A DNA stretch of 64,000 nt from Verrucomicrobiia bacterium. GTDB lineage: Bacteria > Verrucomicrobiota > Verrucomicrobiia > Verrucomicrobiales > DEV007. The stretch covers positions 62,001 through 126,000 of the forward strand of contig JAUICH010000010.1 of assembly GCA_030427505.1 (NCBI GenBank), given 5' to 3'. The notes beneath the pieces were generated by a model. The model was not told the DNA's origin and did no database searches. It was given only the letters and a program-made list of their open reading frames with translations. Positions 1-9,185 of the stretch are shown here, piece after piece (positions within the stretch are counted from its first letter, which is position 1; each line of letters begins with the position of its first letter). The translations under genes were made by a program, and so were the position numbers.

Positions 1-2
1 CG

Positions 3-1115
3 GGGCTGACCCGGGAGATCATCCGCATCCTGGACTCCCGCGACGCCCGCCGGAGCGAAAACCCCAGCCGATTTGTCTATGAGCCTGAGGAAATGAAGAT
101 CCTCCTGGAGGAACTTTGCCTGGAGGCCGGCGTGCAAGTTCAGTTGTTCACCCGCGTTACCGCCGCCTACCGCGAGGGTAAGCGGCTGAACACCATCGTT
201 ACCGAATCCAAAGCAGGCCGGCAGGCCTGGCGCGCGCCGGTTTTCATCGACGCCACGGGCGATGGCGACTTGGGCGCGCTGGCCGGTTGCGAATGGGAAA
301 TCGGTCAGTCCGCTGACTGTCCCTGCCAGCCCATGACGATGAACGCCCTGGCCGTGGTGCGGGACACCGAGGCCCTCGGCAAATACATCTCCTTCAACGG
401 CACTGATGCCTTTACCGGGGAAGGGGGGCACATCACCGCCGTGGAAGCCTTCAAGGGCGAGTTGAAAAGGGCGGGGGTGGAAGCCTCCTACGGGCATCCC
501 ACCATCTTCCATGTCCGGGACGGCCTGGTGATGCTCATGCTGAACCATGAATACGGCATCAAACCCTGGGACGCCGCCGCCATTACCGAGGCCACCATGC
601 GCTCCCGGGCCGAAGTCTTCCGCATCATGCGCGCCCTTCGCAAGCTGGGCGGGCCCTGGGAAGGGCTCCAGATTGCCGCTACCGCCGAGCAGATTGGCGT
701 GCGTGACGGGCGGCGCATTCGCGGGCGCTACCAAGTTGTCAGGGAGGACCTCATTACCGGCGCCCGGTTTGATGACGCGGTAGCCAGGGTCACCTTTGGC
801 GTCGATATCCATGCCCACAGCAAAGAGGCGAACCAGAAGGAAGCCATCACCCGGGCCGATACCAAGGCCCGGCCTTACGATATACCGCTCCGCGCCCTGA
901 TCGCGAAGGACGTGGACGGTCTCCTGATGGCGGGCCGCTGCATCAGTGGAGATTTCGTGGCCCACGCCAGCTACCGCGTGACTGGAAATGCCGTCGCCAT
1001 GGGCGAGGCCGCCGGGGCCGTGGCCGCTATAGCCGCCCAGACGAAGCGTCTTCCGCATGAGATTGGCTGGAAGGAAGCCGCGCCTCTGTTGGAAAGCCTG
1101 CGCCGGACCGGATGA
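3..1115 (+). CDS. FAD-dependent oxidoreductase, 5'-truncated by the window edge
   Basis: The reading frame is open from base 3, so the N-terminus with the first dinucleotide-binding motif lies outside the window. The visible part carries the FIDATGDGDLG segment and, near the C-terminus, the FAD-contact stretch GLLMAGRCISGDFVAHASYR followed by TGNAVAMGEAAG. This arrangement is that of the FAD_oxidored family (PF12831), common in Planctomycetota and Verrucomicrobiota. Substrate is unknown; family members are often found with carbohydrate or xanthan-lyase-like genes. The internal ATG at 93 is unlikely to be the start, because family-like sequence (SRFVYEPEEMKILLEEL) continues upstream of it. It is followed by the cimA leader region, which looks like an independent transcription unit. 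Confidence 0.85.
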   Translation, partial: GLTREIIRILDSRDARRSENPSRFVYEPEEMKILLEELCLEAGVQVQLFTRVTAAYREGKRLNTIVTESKAGRQAWRAPVFIDATGDGDLGALAGCEWEIGQSADCPCQPMTMNALAVVRDTEALGKYISFNGTDAFTGEGGHITAVEAFKGELKRAGVEASYGHPTIFHVRDGLVMLMLNHEYGIKPWDAAAITEATMRSRAEVFRIMRALRKLGGPWEGLQIAATAEQIGVRDGRRIRGRYQVVREDLITGARFDDAVARVTFGVDIHAHSKEANQKEAITRADTKARPYDIPLRALIAKDVDGLLMAGRCISGDFVAHASYRVTGNAVAMGEAAGAVAAIAAQTKRLPHEIGWKEAAPLLESLRRTG

Positions 1116-1144
1116 TACGACGCGGGATTTCCCCGGAAAAACCG

Positions 1145-1173
1145 TTGGAATTGGACGAAGCTTGTGCTAGTTT
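1145..1173 (+). promoter_or_regulatory. Putative sigma-70 promoter of the cimA leader
   Basis: TTGGAA at 1145-1150, a 17-bp spacer, then TAGTTT at 1168-1173 preceded by TG at 1165-1166 (extended -10). Initiation would fall near 1180, only about five bases before the leader-peptide ATG at 1185, so the leader mRNA would be nearly leaderless. No clear Shine-Dalgarno precedes 1185. Prediction from sequence only. Confidence 0.45.
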
Positions 1174-1184
1174 CCGGCCTTCTC

Positions 1185-1241
1185 ATGCAGCCCCACGGTC
1201 TGATTATTGACTCCATTATCATTGCAATCATCCATGCCTGA
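1185..1241 (+). CDS. Isoleucine-rich leader peptide upstream of cimA
   Basis: An 18-codon reading frame encoding MQPHGLIIDSIIIAIIHA then TGA. Seven of 18 residues are Ile, in runs of two, three and two, all read from ATT or ATC. It lies 110 bases upstream of the gene for citramalate synthase, the entry enzyme of a threonine-independent isoleucine route. Its 3' half is the 5' arm of a terminator-like hairpin (1222-1263). This is the organisation of classical leader peptides such as those of ilv, leu, his and trp operons: scarce charged tRNA-Ile would stall a ribosome on the Ile run, cover the 5' arm and permit read-through. The role is inferred; the peptide, Ile run and hairpin overlap are seen directly. 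It is too short for ordinary gene callers. Confidence 0.75.
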   Translation: MQPHGLIIDSIIIAIIHA

Positions 1242-1279
1242 GCCTGGGCGGGTTTGATTGCGACCGTTTGTTTTTTCTT
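1222..1279 (+). terminator. Attenuator terminator between the Ile leader and cimA
   Basis: Bases 1222-1230 pair with 1255-1263 (nine pairs, core GCAATC/GATTGC, one G-U). Inside are CC/GG (1232-1233 with 1251-1252) and GCCT/GGGC (1236-1239 with 1246-1249) around a six-base loop. Three bases later comes the T-rich run TTTGTTTTTTCTT (1267-1279). The 5' arm covers the second Ile cluster of the leader peptide. Two alternative pairings would disrupt it: TGATT 1201-1205 with AATCA 1226-1230, and ACGGTC 1195-1200 with GACCGT 1262-1267. Confidence 0.65.
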
Positions 1280-1351
1280 AACAAGCTGCATGTTCCTGAA
1301 CGGCTCGATCTTGCCCGCCATCCGGCACGGCGTTACTACCTCCTGTGTGCC

Positions 1352-2959
1352 ATGAACGACACCTCCACTGCCTCTTCTTTGAAGAGGGTGCAACTGTATG
1401 ACACCACCCTGCGTGACGGAACGCAGGGTGAAGGCGTGAGCTTCAGTTCGCTCGACAAGATCCGCATCGCGCGGAAACTGGACGAGTTCGGCATGGACTA
1501 CATTGAAGGCGGCTGGCCCGGTTCCAATCCGAAGGACGTCGAGTTCTTTAAAGAAGCCCGGAAACAGGAATGGCAGCACGCCAAGATCGCGGCATTCGGC
1601 AGCACTCGCCGGCACGACATGGCGGTCGAAGACGATCCGCAGATCGCCACCCTCTTGGCAGCCCAGACCCCGGTCATCACCTTCTTCGGCAAGAGCTGGA
1701 AGCTCCACGTCACCGAAGTGCTGCGCACCACGGTGGAGACGAACTTTGACATGATCCGCGATACGGCTTCCTACCTGAAAGAACAGGGTAAGGAAGTGGT
1801 TTACGATGCGGAGCACTTCTTCGACGGCTACAAAGACGATCCCGAGCATGGCCTGGCCACCCTTCAGGCCGCCAAGGAAGGCGGCGCGGTGATCCTGGTA
1901 CTCTGCGACACGAACGGCGGCACGTTGCCTGACGAAGTGGCGGACATCACACGCGTCGTCATAGAACGTCTCGACATGCCGGTGGGCATCCACACCCATG
2001 ACGACAGCGGTCTCGGAGTGGCCAATGCCTTGTCCTCGATCAGCGCGGGCGCGGTGCAGGTGCAGGGAACCATCAACGGTTACGGAGAGCGCACCGGAAA
2101 CTGCAACCTGACTTCCGTCATTCCGAACCTTCAGTTGAAGATGGGGATCCCGGTGGTGGAAAATTTGAAGCGTCTGACCATGCTCTCCCACTTCGTGGAT
2201 GACTTGGCGAACTGCACGCCGAACTCTCGCGCGCCTTTCGTCGGCGTGACTGCCTTCTCTCACAAGGGCGGTATGCATGTGAACGCGGTGCAGAAACTGG
2301 CGCGCAGCTACGAACACATCGAACCCGGCGAGGTCGGCAACCGTCAGCACATCCTGGTATCCGAGCTTTCCGGCCAGAGCAACGTGCTCATGAAAGCGGA
2401 AGAACTGGGTATGCCTCTGCAAAAAGGCAGCCCGGAGGTGAAGGCCATCCTGCAACGGATGAAAGAACTGGAGCGGGAAGGCTACGAGTTCGAAGCCGCC
2501 GAAGGGTCGTTTGAATTGCTCGTGCGCAAGTATCTGCAGAACCGGAAACGTTTCTTCCGGCTGCGCGAATACCACTGTAGCTACCGCCGTCATGGAGACG
2601 AGAAGGAAGACTACTCCACCTGCGAAGCCACGGTGAAGGTACATGTGGGCGACCAGCGTGAATATACCGTGGCGGAAGGCGACGGCCCCGTGAACGCCCT
2701 GGACGCCGCATTGCGGAAAGGCCTCGCGGCTTTCTATCCGGAGATCGAAAACATCACTCTCCTCGACTATAAGGTGCGCATCATCGACAGCCACATGGGC
2801 TCCGCCGCGAAGACTCGCGTCCTCATCGTGAGCACGGACGGCAAAGAGACCTGGGGTACCGTCGGTGTGTCCTACAACATCATAGAGGCCAGTTGGGACG
2901 CTCTGGAGGACAGTATTGAGTACTACCTCCACCGCGTGGGGGTGGACTCGAAGGACTGA
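1352..2959 (+). CDS. cimA: Citramalate synthase
   Basis: This 535-residue enzyme condenses acetyl-CoA and pyruvate to (R)-citramalate, giving 2-oxobutanoate for isoleucine independently of threonine. The N-terminal HMGL-like TIM barrel carries LYDTTLRDGTQGEG (about residues 12-25, the LRDGxQ signature), the metal ligands in GIHTHDDSG, and the second signature in NGYGERTGNCNL. The C-terminal 120 residues form the LeuA dimer/allosteric domain that binds end-product in this family, so feedback control is likely. The GWPGSNPKD segment and length fit CimA (TIGR00977) rather than LeuA. The ATG at 1352 is chosen because the longer frame from 1268 would begin inside the terminator T-run. The gene stands alone and is probably controlled by the upstream Ile leader and attenuator. 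Confidence 0.92.
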   Translation: MNDTSTASSLKRVQLYDTTLRDGTQGEGVSFSSLDKIRIARKLDEFGMDYIEGGWPGSNPKDVEFFKEARKQEWQHAKIAAFGSTRRHDMAVEDDPQIATLLAAQTPVITFFGKSWKLHVTEVLRTTVETNFDMIRDTASYLKEQGKEVVYDAEHFFDGYKDDPEHGLATLQAAKEGGAVILVLCDTNGGTLPDEVADITRVVIERLDMPVGIHTHDDSGLGVANALSSISAGAVQVQGTINGYGERTGNCNLTSVIPNLQLKMGIPVVENLKRLTMLSHFVDDLANCTPNSRAPFVGVTAFSHKGGMHVNAVQKLARSYEHIEPGEVGNRQHILVSELSGQSNVLMKAEELGMPLQKGSPEVKAILQRMKELEREGYEFEAAEGSFELLVRKYLQNRKRFFRLREYHCSYRRHGDEKEDYSTCEATVKVHVGDQREYTVAEGDGPVNALDAALRKGLAAFYPEIENITLLDYKVRIIDSHMGSAAKTRVLIVSTDGKETWGTVGVSYNIIEASWDALEDSIEYYLHRVGVDSKD

Positions 2960-3026
2960 GCAACGGGCAAAGGGGGACGGGCGCCAGTCCTTCCCTCTGG
3001 GTCCGTTCGGTCCTTAAAGAAATCTT

Positions 3027-3056
3027 AAAGGGGTAGCGGAGAGCCGCTGCCCCTTT
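3027..3056. terminator. Bidirectional terminator between cimA and the RND gene
   Basis: A 13-pair stem: AAAGGGG (3027-3033) with CCCCTTT (3050-3056), a T-G pair, then AGCGG (3035-3039) with CCGCT (3044-3048) around an AGAG loop. T-rich sequence follows on both strands. It lies between convergent genes. Confidence 0.75.
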
Positions 3057-3067
3057 CTCTTGGAGAC

Positions 3068-6000
3068 TTACGCCGTCGCGGGCTTGCCGCCACCGTCCTC
3101 TTCGGGCGTCGCGTGGCTGATGCCGGAGTCCACCAGGCCCACGGGTTCGATTTCCGTTTTCGTAAGTCCGAGCCCCACGGCCACGCGGTTGGCGGCGGTC
3201 TTCACATCGTGGAGAATGAGGTAAACACTGGGTACCAGGAACAAGGTAATGCCCGTGGCGAACATAATGCCAAAGCCCAGAGACACCGCCATCGGAATCA
3301 GGAACTTCGCCTGGATGTCCGTTTCCAGCAGCATTGGCGTCAGCCCCGCGAAAGTGGTCAGCGAGGTTAGCAGGATGGGCCGGAACCTGGCCGCGCCGGC
3401 TTCCCACGCGGACTCCACCAGACCGAAGCCCTCCGCCCGGTGGCGGTTCACATAGTCCACCAGCACCAGGCTGTCGTTCACCACCACGCCCGCCAGCGCC
3501 ACGATGCCGCACATGGACATGATGCTCAGTTCGAAGCCCATGATCACGTGCCCATAGACCGCGCCGATCAGGCCGAAGGGAATCGCGCACATCACGATCA
3601 ACGGCTGAATGTAGGACTTGAGCGGGACCGCCATCAGCACATACATGCCGATGAGCGCCAGGATGAACTTCGTCATCATTTCGCTCAAGGCTTGGCGCTG
3701 GTCTTTCTGTTCTCCTTCGAAAGAGTAGCGAATGTCGGGATAGCTCTTGCGAAGGTCTTTCAGCGTTCCCGCTTCCAGGCTGGCCACCACTTCGTTGGCG
3801 TTGGCGCCCGATGTGTTGTCGATGTCCGCGGTGATGGTGATGGAACGGCGCCGGTCGGAGCGCTGGATGGTGGAATAGGAACGCCCGAAATCGATCTCGG
3901 CCACTTCAGAGAATGGCACTTCCGCTCCGCCTTGGGTTCGAACCTTGGAGGTCTGGATATCGGAGAGGGAGGCGCGTTCCTCTTTCGGGTAGCGGACAAA
4001 GACCTTCACCTCGTCCCGGCCGCGTTGCAGCCGCTGGATCTCCTCTCCATAGAATCCCTGACGCATCTGCCGGGCCAGGTCCCCCAGGCGCAGCCCCAGG
4101 GCTTCCGCGCTGGGACTGATATTCAGCTTCAATTCGCGTTTTCCCTCGCGGTTGCTGTCGGCAATGTCGATCACGCCTTCAAACTCGCCCAGGGCATTCT
4201 TCACTTCCTGTGCCGCCGCGTCTAGGTCGTCCAGGTTGGGGCCGTTCAGTTGCAGGTCGATCGCGTTGCCGCCTCCCGCGGCCTGAGCCTGGAAGGTCAG
4301 TTCCACCGCGCCAGGAATGTCGCCGGTCAGTTCCCGCCAGCGCGAGGTGATCTGGTCGCCCGTCACGTCCCGGTTGGCGGAGGGCTGTAACTCAATGGTG
4401 ACTTCTCCCAGGCTCACGTCTTTGGGAATACCGCCCGCGTTGAACATACTCACCTGGAACGGCTGCGTGCCCGTGCTCGCCATGATGTGTTTGATGATCG
4501 AATTGCCGTCCTTGTCGGTAAATTCTTCGTTCAGTAGAAGCGCGGCATCTTCCATTTTCTTCACGGCGGCGACCGTGGTCTCATAAGGCACGCCTTTGGG
4601 CATGGTCAGCTTCGCGGATACAATGTCCGCTTCCACATCGGGGAAGAAGCTGAACCGGATCCATCCCAGGCCGACAAACGCGGACGTGGCGAAAAAGACG
4701 CAGATGAACCCGCACAGCACGACCCAGCGGCTGTGAAGCGCCAAGCGCAAGGTGGGGCGGTAGACTTTCTCGATAAAGGTTTCCAGGCCCCGGGAAAACC
4801 GGCGCTGAAATCTCAGGATCGGTCCAGGTTCGTGATCGGGGTCATAACGCTTCAGGCAGGCCAGGTGAGAGGGCAGCACCAGCTTGGACTGCAGCAGGGA
4901 AAAGAACAGGGTGGGGATGACCACCAGCGGAATGTTTGGCCAGATTTTTCCGCTCACGCCGCTGAGTCCCAGCATGGGGGTAAAGGCCATCATAGTGGTC
5001 AGCACGCCAAAGATCACCACCACGCCCACTTCGTGCGTGCCCTTCACTGCCGCTGTTCTCGGGTCCTCGCCCTCGCGCATCCGGCGGTAGACGTTTTCGC
5101 CCACCACGATGGCGTCATCCACCACGATCCCCAGAACCAGGATAAAGGCGAAGAGAGAGATCATGTTAATGGCGATGCCGAGCTGCGGCATCATCCAGAT
5201 GGCGCCCGCGAAGGAGACCGGAATGCCCACCGCGACCAGCAGCGCCAGGCTGGGGCGCAGGAACAGCGCCAGTACCACCGCCACCAGCACCAGACCGAAG
5301 ATGCCGTTTTTCATCAGCAGGTTCATGCGGCCCTCCAGAAAGACGGAATCGTCCTTCCAGATTTCCAGTTTCACGCCGTCCGGCAATAGCCGGGGGGCTT
5401 CTTCATAGACGAACTTCCGCACCAGTTTGGCGATCTTCAGGGTGTCCTGGTTCCCCACGCGGTAGACGTTGATGAGCATGGTGGGACGGTTGTCAAACCG
5501 GGTCGCGATGTCCACGTCCTCAAAGCCGTCCCGGATGACGGAAATGTCCTCCAGCTTCACGACCGAACCGTCTGGCCGCGTCGTCACCGTGATGGGGGCG
5601 AACTCGGCCGCGGTGTAACGGCGGGCCTCCGTGCGGATGAGCACTTCGCCGCCAGAGGTGTCCACCGAGCCGCCAGGCAGATCCAGCGAGGAGTTACGCA
5701 CCGCGTTCGCCACCTGACTGAAGGTCAGCCCATACTGACGCAGGGTGTCCTCCGAGACTTCGATGGAGATCTCGTAGTCTCGCACTCCGGCCAGTTCCGC
5801 CTGGGTGACTTTGACGGGACCTGAATCGACCAGGAGTGACAGCAGAGGCAACTGCGCAAGCGCGTTGTCTGGGTCGAGTTCCTTGGAGGTGAGTTCGTAG
5901 TTTAACAACGAATCCCGGACTTCTTCCGTGAGCTTACGCAGCGTCTTTTCGTCCGTCTCGGCGGAGACGGCAATGCTCATCACCTGATTCTTGATGAGGA

Positions 6001-6391
6001 GCTCCTCCATCACGGGTTCCTCCGCCTCCTCGGCCAGGTTCTGAATGGCGTCGACGCGGGTCTTCACGTCGTCCATCAGGTTGCGGACGTCGTAGCCGCT
6101 GGCCACTTGCACCAACACCACGCCCGTCCCTTCCGCCGAGGTGGAGTTGAGTTCCTCTATTCCATCCAGGTCCTGAATCGCTTCCTCGATGGGGATGACG
6201 ATACCTTTTTCCACCTCCTCTGGGGTCGCATTGGGGTAGGGCACCCGGACGGCGATGGTATCGACATTGGTTTCCGGAAAGATCTCCTTCTTCAGCTTAA
6301 ACCAGGTCGAAAAGCCAAGCAGCAGCACGATCGCCATCAAGAAGTTGGCGGTGACGTGATTCTTGGCGAACCAGTTGATGATACCTTCCAT
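3068..6391 (-). CDS. RND efflux transporter permease (AcrB/MdtB-like)
   Basis: The 1107-residue inner-membrane proton/drug antiporter of a tripartite efflux pump. It has the usual RND plan: a first membrane helix (NHVTANFLMAIVLLLG), a large periplasmic loop, a helix bundle at about 355-560 containing VLGIVVDDAIVVGENVYRR (the TM4 motif with paired Asp used in proton relay), then a second repeat of loop plus helices ending near residue 1060. The extreme C-terminus is hydrophilic. It is the last gene of a four-gene operon (TetR, outer-membrane factor, adaptor, permease), 47 bp after the adaptor, and is closed by the terminator at 3027-3056. Sequence is closer to HAE-type multidrug pumps than to metal CusA; the substrate cannot be read from sequence. 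Confidence 0.93.
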   Translation of the reverse strand: MEGIINWFAKNHVTANFLMAIVLLLGFSTWFKLKKEIFPETNVDTIAVRVPYPNATPEEVEKGIVIPIEEAIQDLDGIEELNSTSAEGTGVVLVQVASGYDVRNLMDDVKTRVDAIQNLAEEAEEPVMEELLIKNQVMSIAVSAETDEKTLRKLTEEVRDSLLNYELTSKELDPDNALAQLPLLSLLVDSGPVKVTQAELAGVRDYEISIEVSEDTLRQYGLTFSQVANAVRNSSLDLPGGSVDTSGGEVLIRTEARRYTAAEFAPITVTTRPDGSVVKLEDISVIRDGFEDVDIATRFDNRPTMLINVYRVGNQDTLKIAKLVRKFVYEEAPRLLPDGVKLEIWKDDSVFLEGRMNLLMKNGIFGLVLVAVVLALFLRPSLALLVAVGIPVSFAGAIWMMPQLGIAINMISLFAFILVLGIVVDDAIVVGENVYRRMREGEDPRTAAVKGTHEVGVVVIFGVLTTMMAFTPMLGLSGVSGKIWPNIPLVVIPTLFFSLLQSKLVLPSHLACLKRYDPDHEPGPILRFQRRFSRGLETFIEKVYRPTLRLALHSRWVVLCGFICVFFATSAFVGLGWIRFSFFPDVEADIVSAKLTMPKGVPYETTVAAVKKMEDAALLLNEEFTDKDGNSIIKHIMASTGTQPFQVSMFNAGGIPKDVSLGEVTIELQPSANRDVTGDQITSRWRELTGDIPGAVELTFQAQAAGGGNAIDLQLNGPNLDDLDAAAQEVKNALGEFEGVIDIADSNREGKRELKLNISPSAEALGLRLGDLARQMRQGFYGEEIQRLQRGRDEVKVFVRYPKEERASLSDIQTSKVRTQGGAEVPFSEVAEIDFGRSYSTIQRSDRRRSITITADIDNTSGANANEVVASLEAGTLKDLRKSYPDIRYSFEGEQKDQRQALSEMMTKFILALIGMYVLMAVPLKSYIQPLIVMCAIPFGLIGAVYGHVIMGFELSIMSMCGIVALAGVVVNDSLVLVDYVNRHRAEGFGLVESAWEAGAARFRPILLTSLTTFAGLTPMLLETDIQAKFLIPMAVSLGFGIMFATGITLFLVPSVYLILHDVKTAANRVAVGLGLTKTEIEPVGLVDSGISHATPEEDGGGKPATA

Positions 6392-6438
6392 GGGAATAGT
6401 CAGTCGTTAACGGGAGGAGGGAATTTCCGAACCAGCCC

Positions 6439-7662
6439 TCAGGGCTTGGGAGCCGGGTTGGGACGGTCGGTTGAGGAGTCGGTCAGGGCCGGCGCCTTGT
6501 CCTCAGCGTCCGCGTCTTCATTCGCAACGCGGACCTTCATGCCTTCGATGACGTCGGCCAGTTCCGTGATCATGATACGCTCCCCTTCCTTGAGGCCTTC
6601 GGTGACCAGGGCGTCTTCACCGGCGCGGCGGGCCACTTTCACGTCGCGGAAGTGCAGCCGGTTGTCCGGGTCGACGACGACGATGGTGTCCAGGTCGTGA
6701 AACGCGCGGAAGGGCACTTGAAAGACACCGGCCAGGGTCACGCCTTCCACCTCTGCCTGCACGAAGAGTCCAGGCTGAAAGAGCCGCCCGTCAGGCGTCT
6801 GGGGCGCGTCCACTTCCGCCACCAGGTAGATGGAGCGGCTTTCCCGTTCCACTTCTCCCTCGGTCCTCACAATCTCGCCATGCCAACGGAAGGAACCGGG
6901 GCCGATGTTGGCCAGGAGATCGGAACCAGCATTGGGCGCGCCTTCCGGGTCCGTCTTGAGAAAGGAATAGTCCTCCAGCGAGACCGGCAGCCGCACTTCA
7001 TAGGGCCCCAGGGAAAAGAGGCTGGCCACTCGGGCGCCAGGCGAGAGGTATGTGCCCAGCTCAGCCTGGATCTCCCGAATCCGGCACGGATAGGGGGCAC
7101 GGACCGTGGTGCGTTCCAGATCCCGCTCGGCTCGCTCCAGGGCGGACTTAGCGGACTCCACCTTGGCGCGCGCGCTGATCAGCTGGGGTTCGCGCAAGGT
7201 CAGCGGGTTAGGATCTTTGTTGCTGCCCAGGGTCTTCCAGTCGAGCGCGGCTTTTTCAGCGCGGGCTTCTTCCAGATCCAGTTCCAGTTTGGCGTCGGCC
7301 AGCGCTGCGGTCGCCTGGGCGGCGGCGGCTTCGTAGTCCGCCTTGTCCAGTTGGACCAGCATCTCGCCCTCTTTGAATTCGCCTCCGGCGTGAAACTTGG
7401 GAGAGACTTCCGTCACCTTTCCGGACACCTCAGAGGCGAGTTGGGTCACCCGCTTGGCTTCGACCAGTCCTTGAGAGGGCAGTACCACCGGAATGTCCTC
7501 CCGCTTGGCGGTCAGGACTTCGACGGCTGGCAAGACTTGGGTGAGTTCCTTCTTCTCAGCCTCCGGCTTGAACATCACGGCGACGAAGATGACGCCCAGG
7601 GTGATCAGGATGATGCAGACCGCGAAGATGACTTTGATGGCAATTCGAGAGGACGATTTCAT
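6439..7662 (-). CDS. RND pump periplasmic adaptor (membrane fusion protein)
   Basis: 407 residues. One N-terminal membrane helix (about 8-30, IKVIFAVCIILITLGVIF) anchors it to the inner membrane. A lipoyl-like half-domain, an alpha-helical hairpin rich in Ala/Glu/Lys (about 120-185), the second lipoyl half (RAPYPCRIREIQAELGTYLSPG) and beta-barrel and membrane-proximal domains follow. This is the HlyD/AcrA-type fold linking the permease to the outer-membrane channel. Its ATG overlaps the TGA of the preceding outer-membrane gene (ATGA at 7659-7662), indicating translational coupling. The C-terminal tail is acidic and Pro-rich. Confidence 0.92.
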   Translation of the reverse strand: MKSSSRIAIKVIFAVCIILITLGVIFVAVMFKPEAEKKELTQVLPAVEVLTAKREDIPVVLPSQGLVEAKRVTQLASEVSGKVTEVSPKFHAGGEFKEGEMLVQLDKADYEAAAAQATAALADAKLELDLEEARAEKAALDWKTLGSNKDPNPLTLREPQLISARAKVESAKSALERAERDLERTTVRAPYPCRIREIQAELGTYLSPGARVASLFSLGPYEVRLPVSLEDYSFLKTDPEGAPNAGSDLLANIGPGSFRWHGEIVRTEGEVERESRSIYLVAEVDAPQTPDGRLFQPGLFVQAEVEGVTLAGVFQVPFRAFHDLDTIVVVDPDNRLHFRDVKVARRAGEDALVTEGLKEGERIMITELADVIEGMKVRVANEDADAEDKAPALTDSSTDRPNPAPKP

Positions 7663-9185
7663 TTACTGTAGATGACGGTTTCGGTGTCGCGGGCTTTGAA
7701 GTCGCCGCCCAGGGCCAGGTGGAGGTCCACCCGGTTTTCGAGACGAAGGCGGCGGACAGAGATCAGGCTTCTCTCCGCCTGGACGGCCCGTTGTTGTGCA
7801 TTGAGCAGGGTTAGGATGTCGCCGACGCCGCCCACGTAGGCTTCTTCGGCCTCGCTGTAGGCTTCGCGGGCATTGTCTGAGGCGGCGATCAGGGCTTGTT
7901 CGCGCGCGGCGAAGTACTTGTCGGCGGACAGGGCGTTTTCGACTTCACCGAATGCGGACAGGGCCGTTTGCCGGTAGCTCGCGAGCGCCGTTTCGGTTTC
8001 CGCCTCGCGGGCCCGCTGGTTCTGAAGCAGGGCGCCTGCCTGGAAGATGGGTTGGGCGGCCTGTCCGGCCAGGCGCCAGACGGTGAAGTCAGTGTTCAGG
8101 AGTTCGCTGAAGTCTTCGCTGGAAGTCCCATAGCTGCCCGTCAAGGACAGGCGCGGCAAACGGCCCAGCTTGGCCTGCAGGGCACGCCGGTCTGCTTCCG
8201 CCACGCGGCGTTCGGCGGCCCGAATGTCCGGGCGGCGCTCCAACAGGGAGGCGGGCACGCCAGACGGCGGGGTCTTCGGCATGCCCGGAAGGCCGGCCGG
8301 GGCTGAGACTTCCGCGGCGGGATAGCGCCCCAGGAGAATCTCCAACTGGCGGGCGGTTTGCTCGATGAGGTCCTGGCTCTGGGCGACGGCCTCTTCCGCG
8401 TTGGCCACATCCACCATGGCCAGACGGAGCTGCGCGGCGGCGTCGGATTGGTCGTTGGCTACACCAAGCTCAAACTGGTCCCGGATGATGCGCTCCGTGT
8501 TTTTGAAGACTTCCAGCGTGCGTTTGGCCAGGGCGTTTAACTGGCGGGCTTCGATCAGGGCCAGCCAGATCTTGGTGGTCTGAGCCGCGACGGAAAGTTC
8601 CGTGGCCGCGAAGTCCGCGCGGGAGGCTTCCACGTTGGCAATGGCGGCGGACTGTCCGGCCCGCACGCGGCCCCAGATGTCCGCTTCCCAGGTGATGTCC
8701 AGAGACAGGCCAAAGTCATTGCTCAGGCTGGTCAGGACGGTTTCCTGAGGTTGAGACGCGGAAGAAGCCGTCGAACCCCCGCTCCGGCTGCTTCCGCCGC
8801 CGCCAAAGGGAAATCCAATGAAACTGCGCTGAGAGCGGCTACCGCTCAGGTTCAGATCCAACTGAGGATACAGGTCCGCGCCAGCGATGCGGGCATTTGC
8901 TTCGGCCAGCCGGATGCGGGCGGCGGCGGCATCCAGATCGAAATTGTTTTCCACCGCTTCGTTGACCAGGCTGACCAGTTGCCGGTTTCCAAAGGAAGAC
9001 ACCCAGTCTGAGTCCGCGACGGCCTTTTTGATTTCCAGGGAGCCGTCGTCCCGGGCCTTCCAGTTTTCGGGAAGCTCCAGATCCAGCTTGTCCTGCTGTG
9101 ACTTGGGCGAGTTCGCGGCGCAGTGGCACAACAGCGTGCAGGCAGACGCCAGGAGGAGGGTGCGGGAGAGAACAGCGGATACCAT
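7659..9185 (-). CDS. RND efflux outer-membrane channel (TolC/NodT family)
   Basis: 508 residues with an N-terminal export signal (LSRTLLLASACTLL) followed by Cys residues; the site CHCAAN does not match a strict lipobox, so lipidation is uncertain. Two OEP-like repeats are visible. The first holds LVNEAVENNFDLDAAAARIRLAEANARIAGADLYPQ-type sequence and the second RRPDIRAAERRVAEADRRA, both hallmarks of NodT/OprM factors that form a trimeric outer-membrane tunnel. It follows the TetR gene by 19 bp and overlaps the adaptor by four bases. A Ser/Gly-rich insert (about residues 120-140) interrupts the first repeat. Confidence 0.92.
   Translation of the reverse strand: MVSAVLSRTLLLASACTLLCHCAANSPKSQQDKLDLELPENWKARDDGSLEIKKAVADSDWVSSFGNRQLVSLVNEAVENNFDLDAAAARIRLAEANARIAGADLYPQLDLNLSGSRSQRSFIGFPFGGGGSSRSGGSTASSASQPQETVLTSLSNDFGLSLDITWEADIWGRVRAGQSAAIANVEASRADFAATELSVAAQTTKIWLALIEARQLNALAKRTLEVFKNTERIIRDQFELGVANDQSDAAAQLRLAMVDVANAEEAVAQSQDLIEQTARQLEILLGRYPAAEVSAPAGLPGMPKTPPSGVPASLLERRPDIRAAERRVAEADRRALQAKLGRLPRLSLTGSYGTSSEDFSELLNTDFTVWRLAGQAAQPIFQAGALLQNQRAREAETETALASYRQTALSAFGEVENALSADKYFAAREQALIAASDNAREAYSEAEEAYVGGVGDILTLLNAQQRAVQAERSLISVRRLRLENRVDLHLALGGDFKARDTETVIYSK

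Noticed and set aside
1268-1351. Upstream start for cimA at 1268
   Set aside because: It would begin inside the T-run of the attenuator terminator and adds 28 residues not seen in CimA proteins.
971-2932. 653-codon minus-strand open frame opposite cimA
   Set aside because: It is antisense to an obvious citramalate synthase, His/Val-rich with no family features, and typical of GC-rich shadow frames.
3440-4225. 261-codon plus-strand frame opposite the RND gene
   Set aside because: His/Gln-rich shadow of the RND permease; no recognisable domain.
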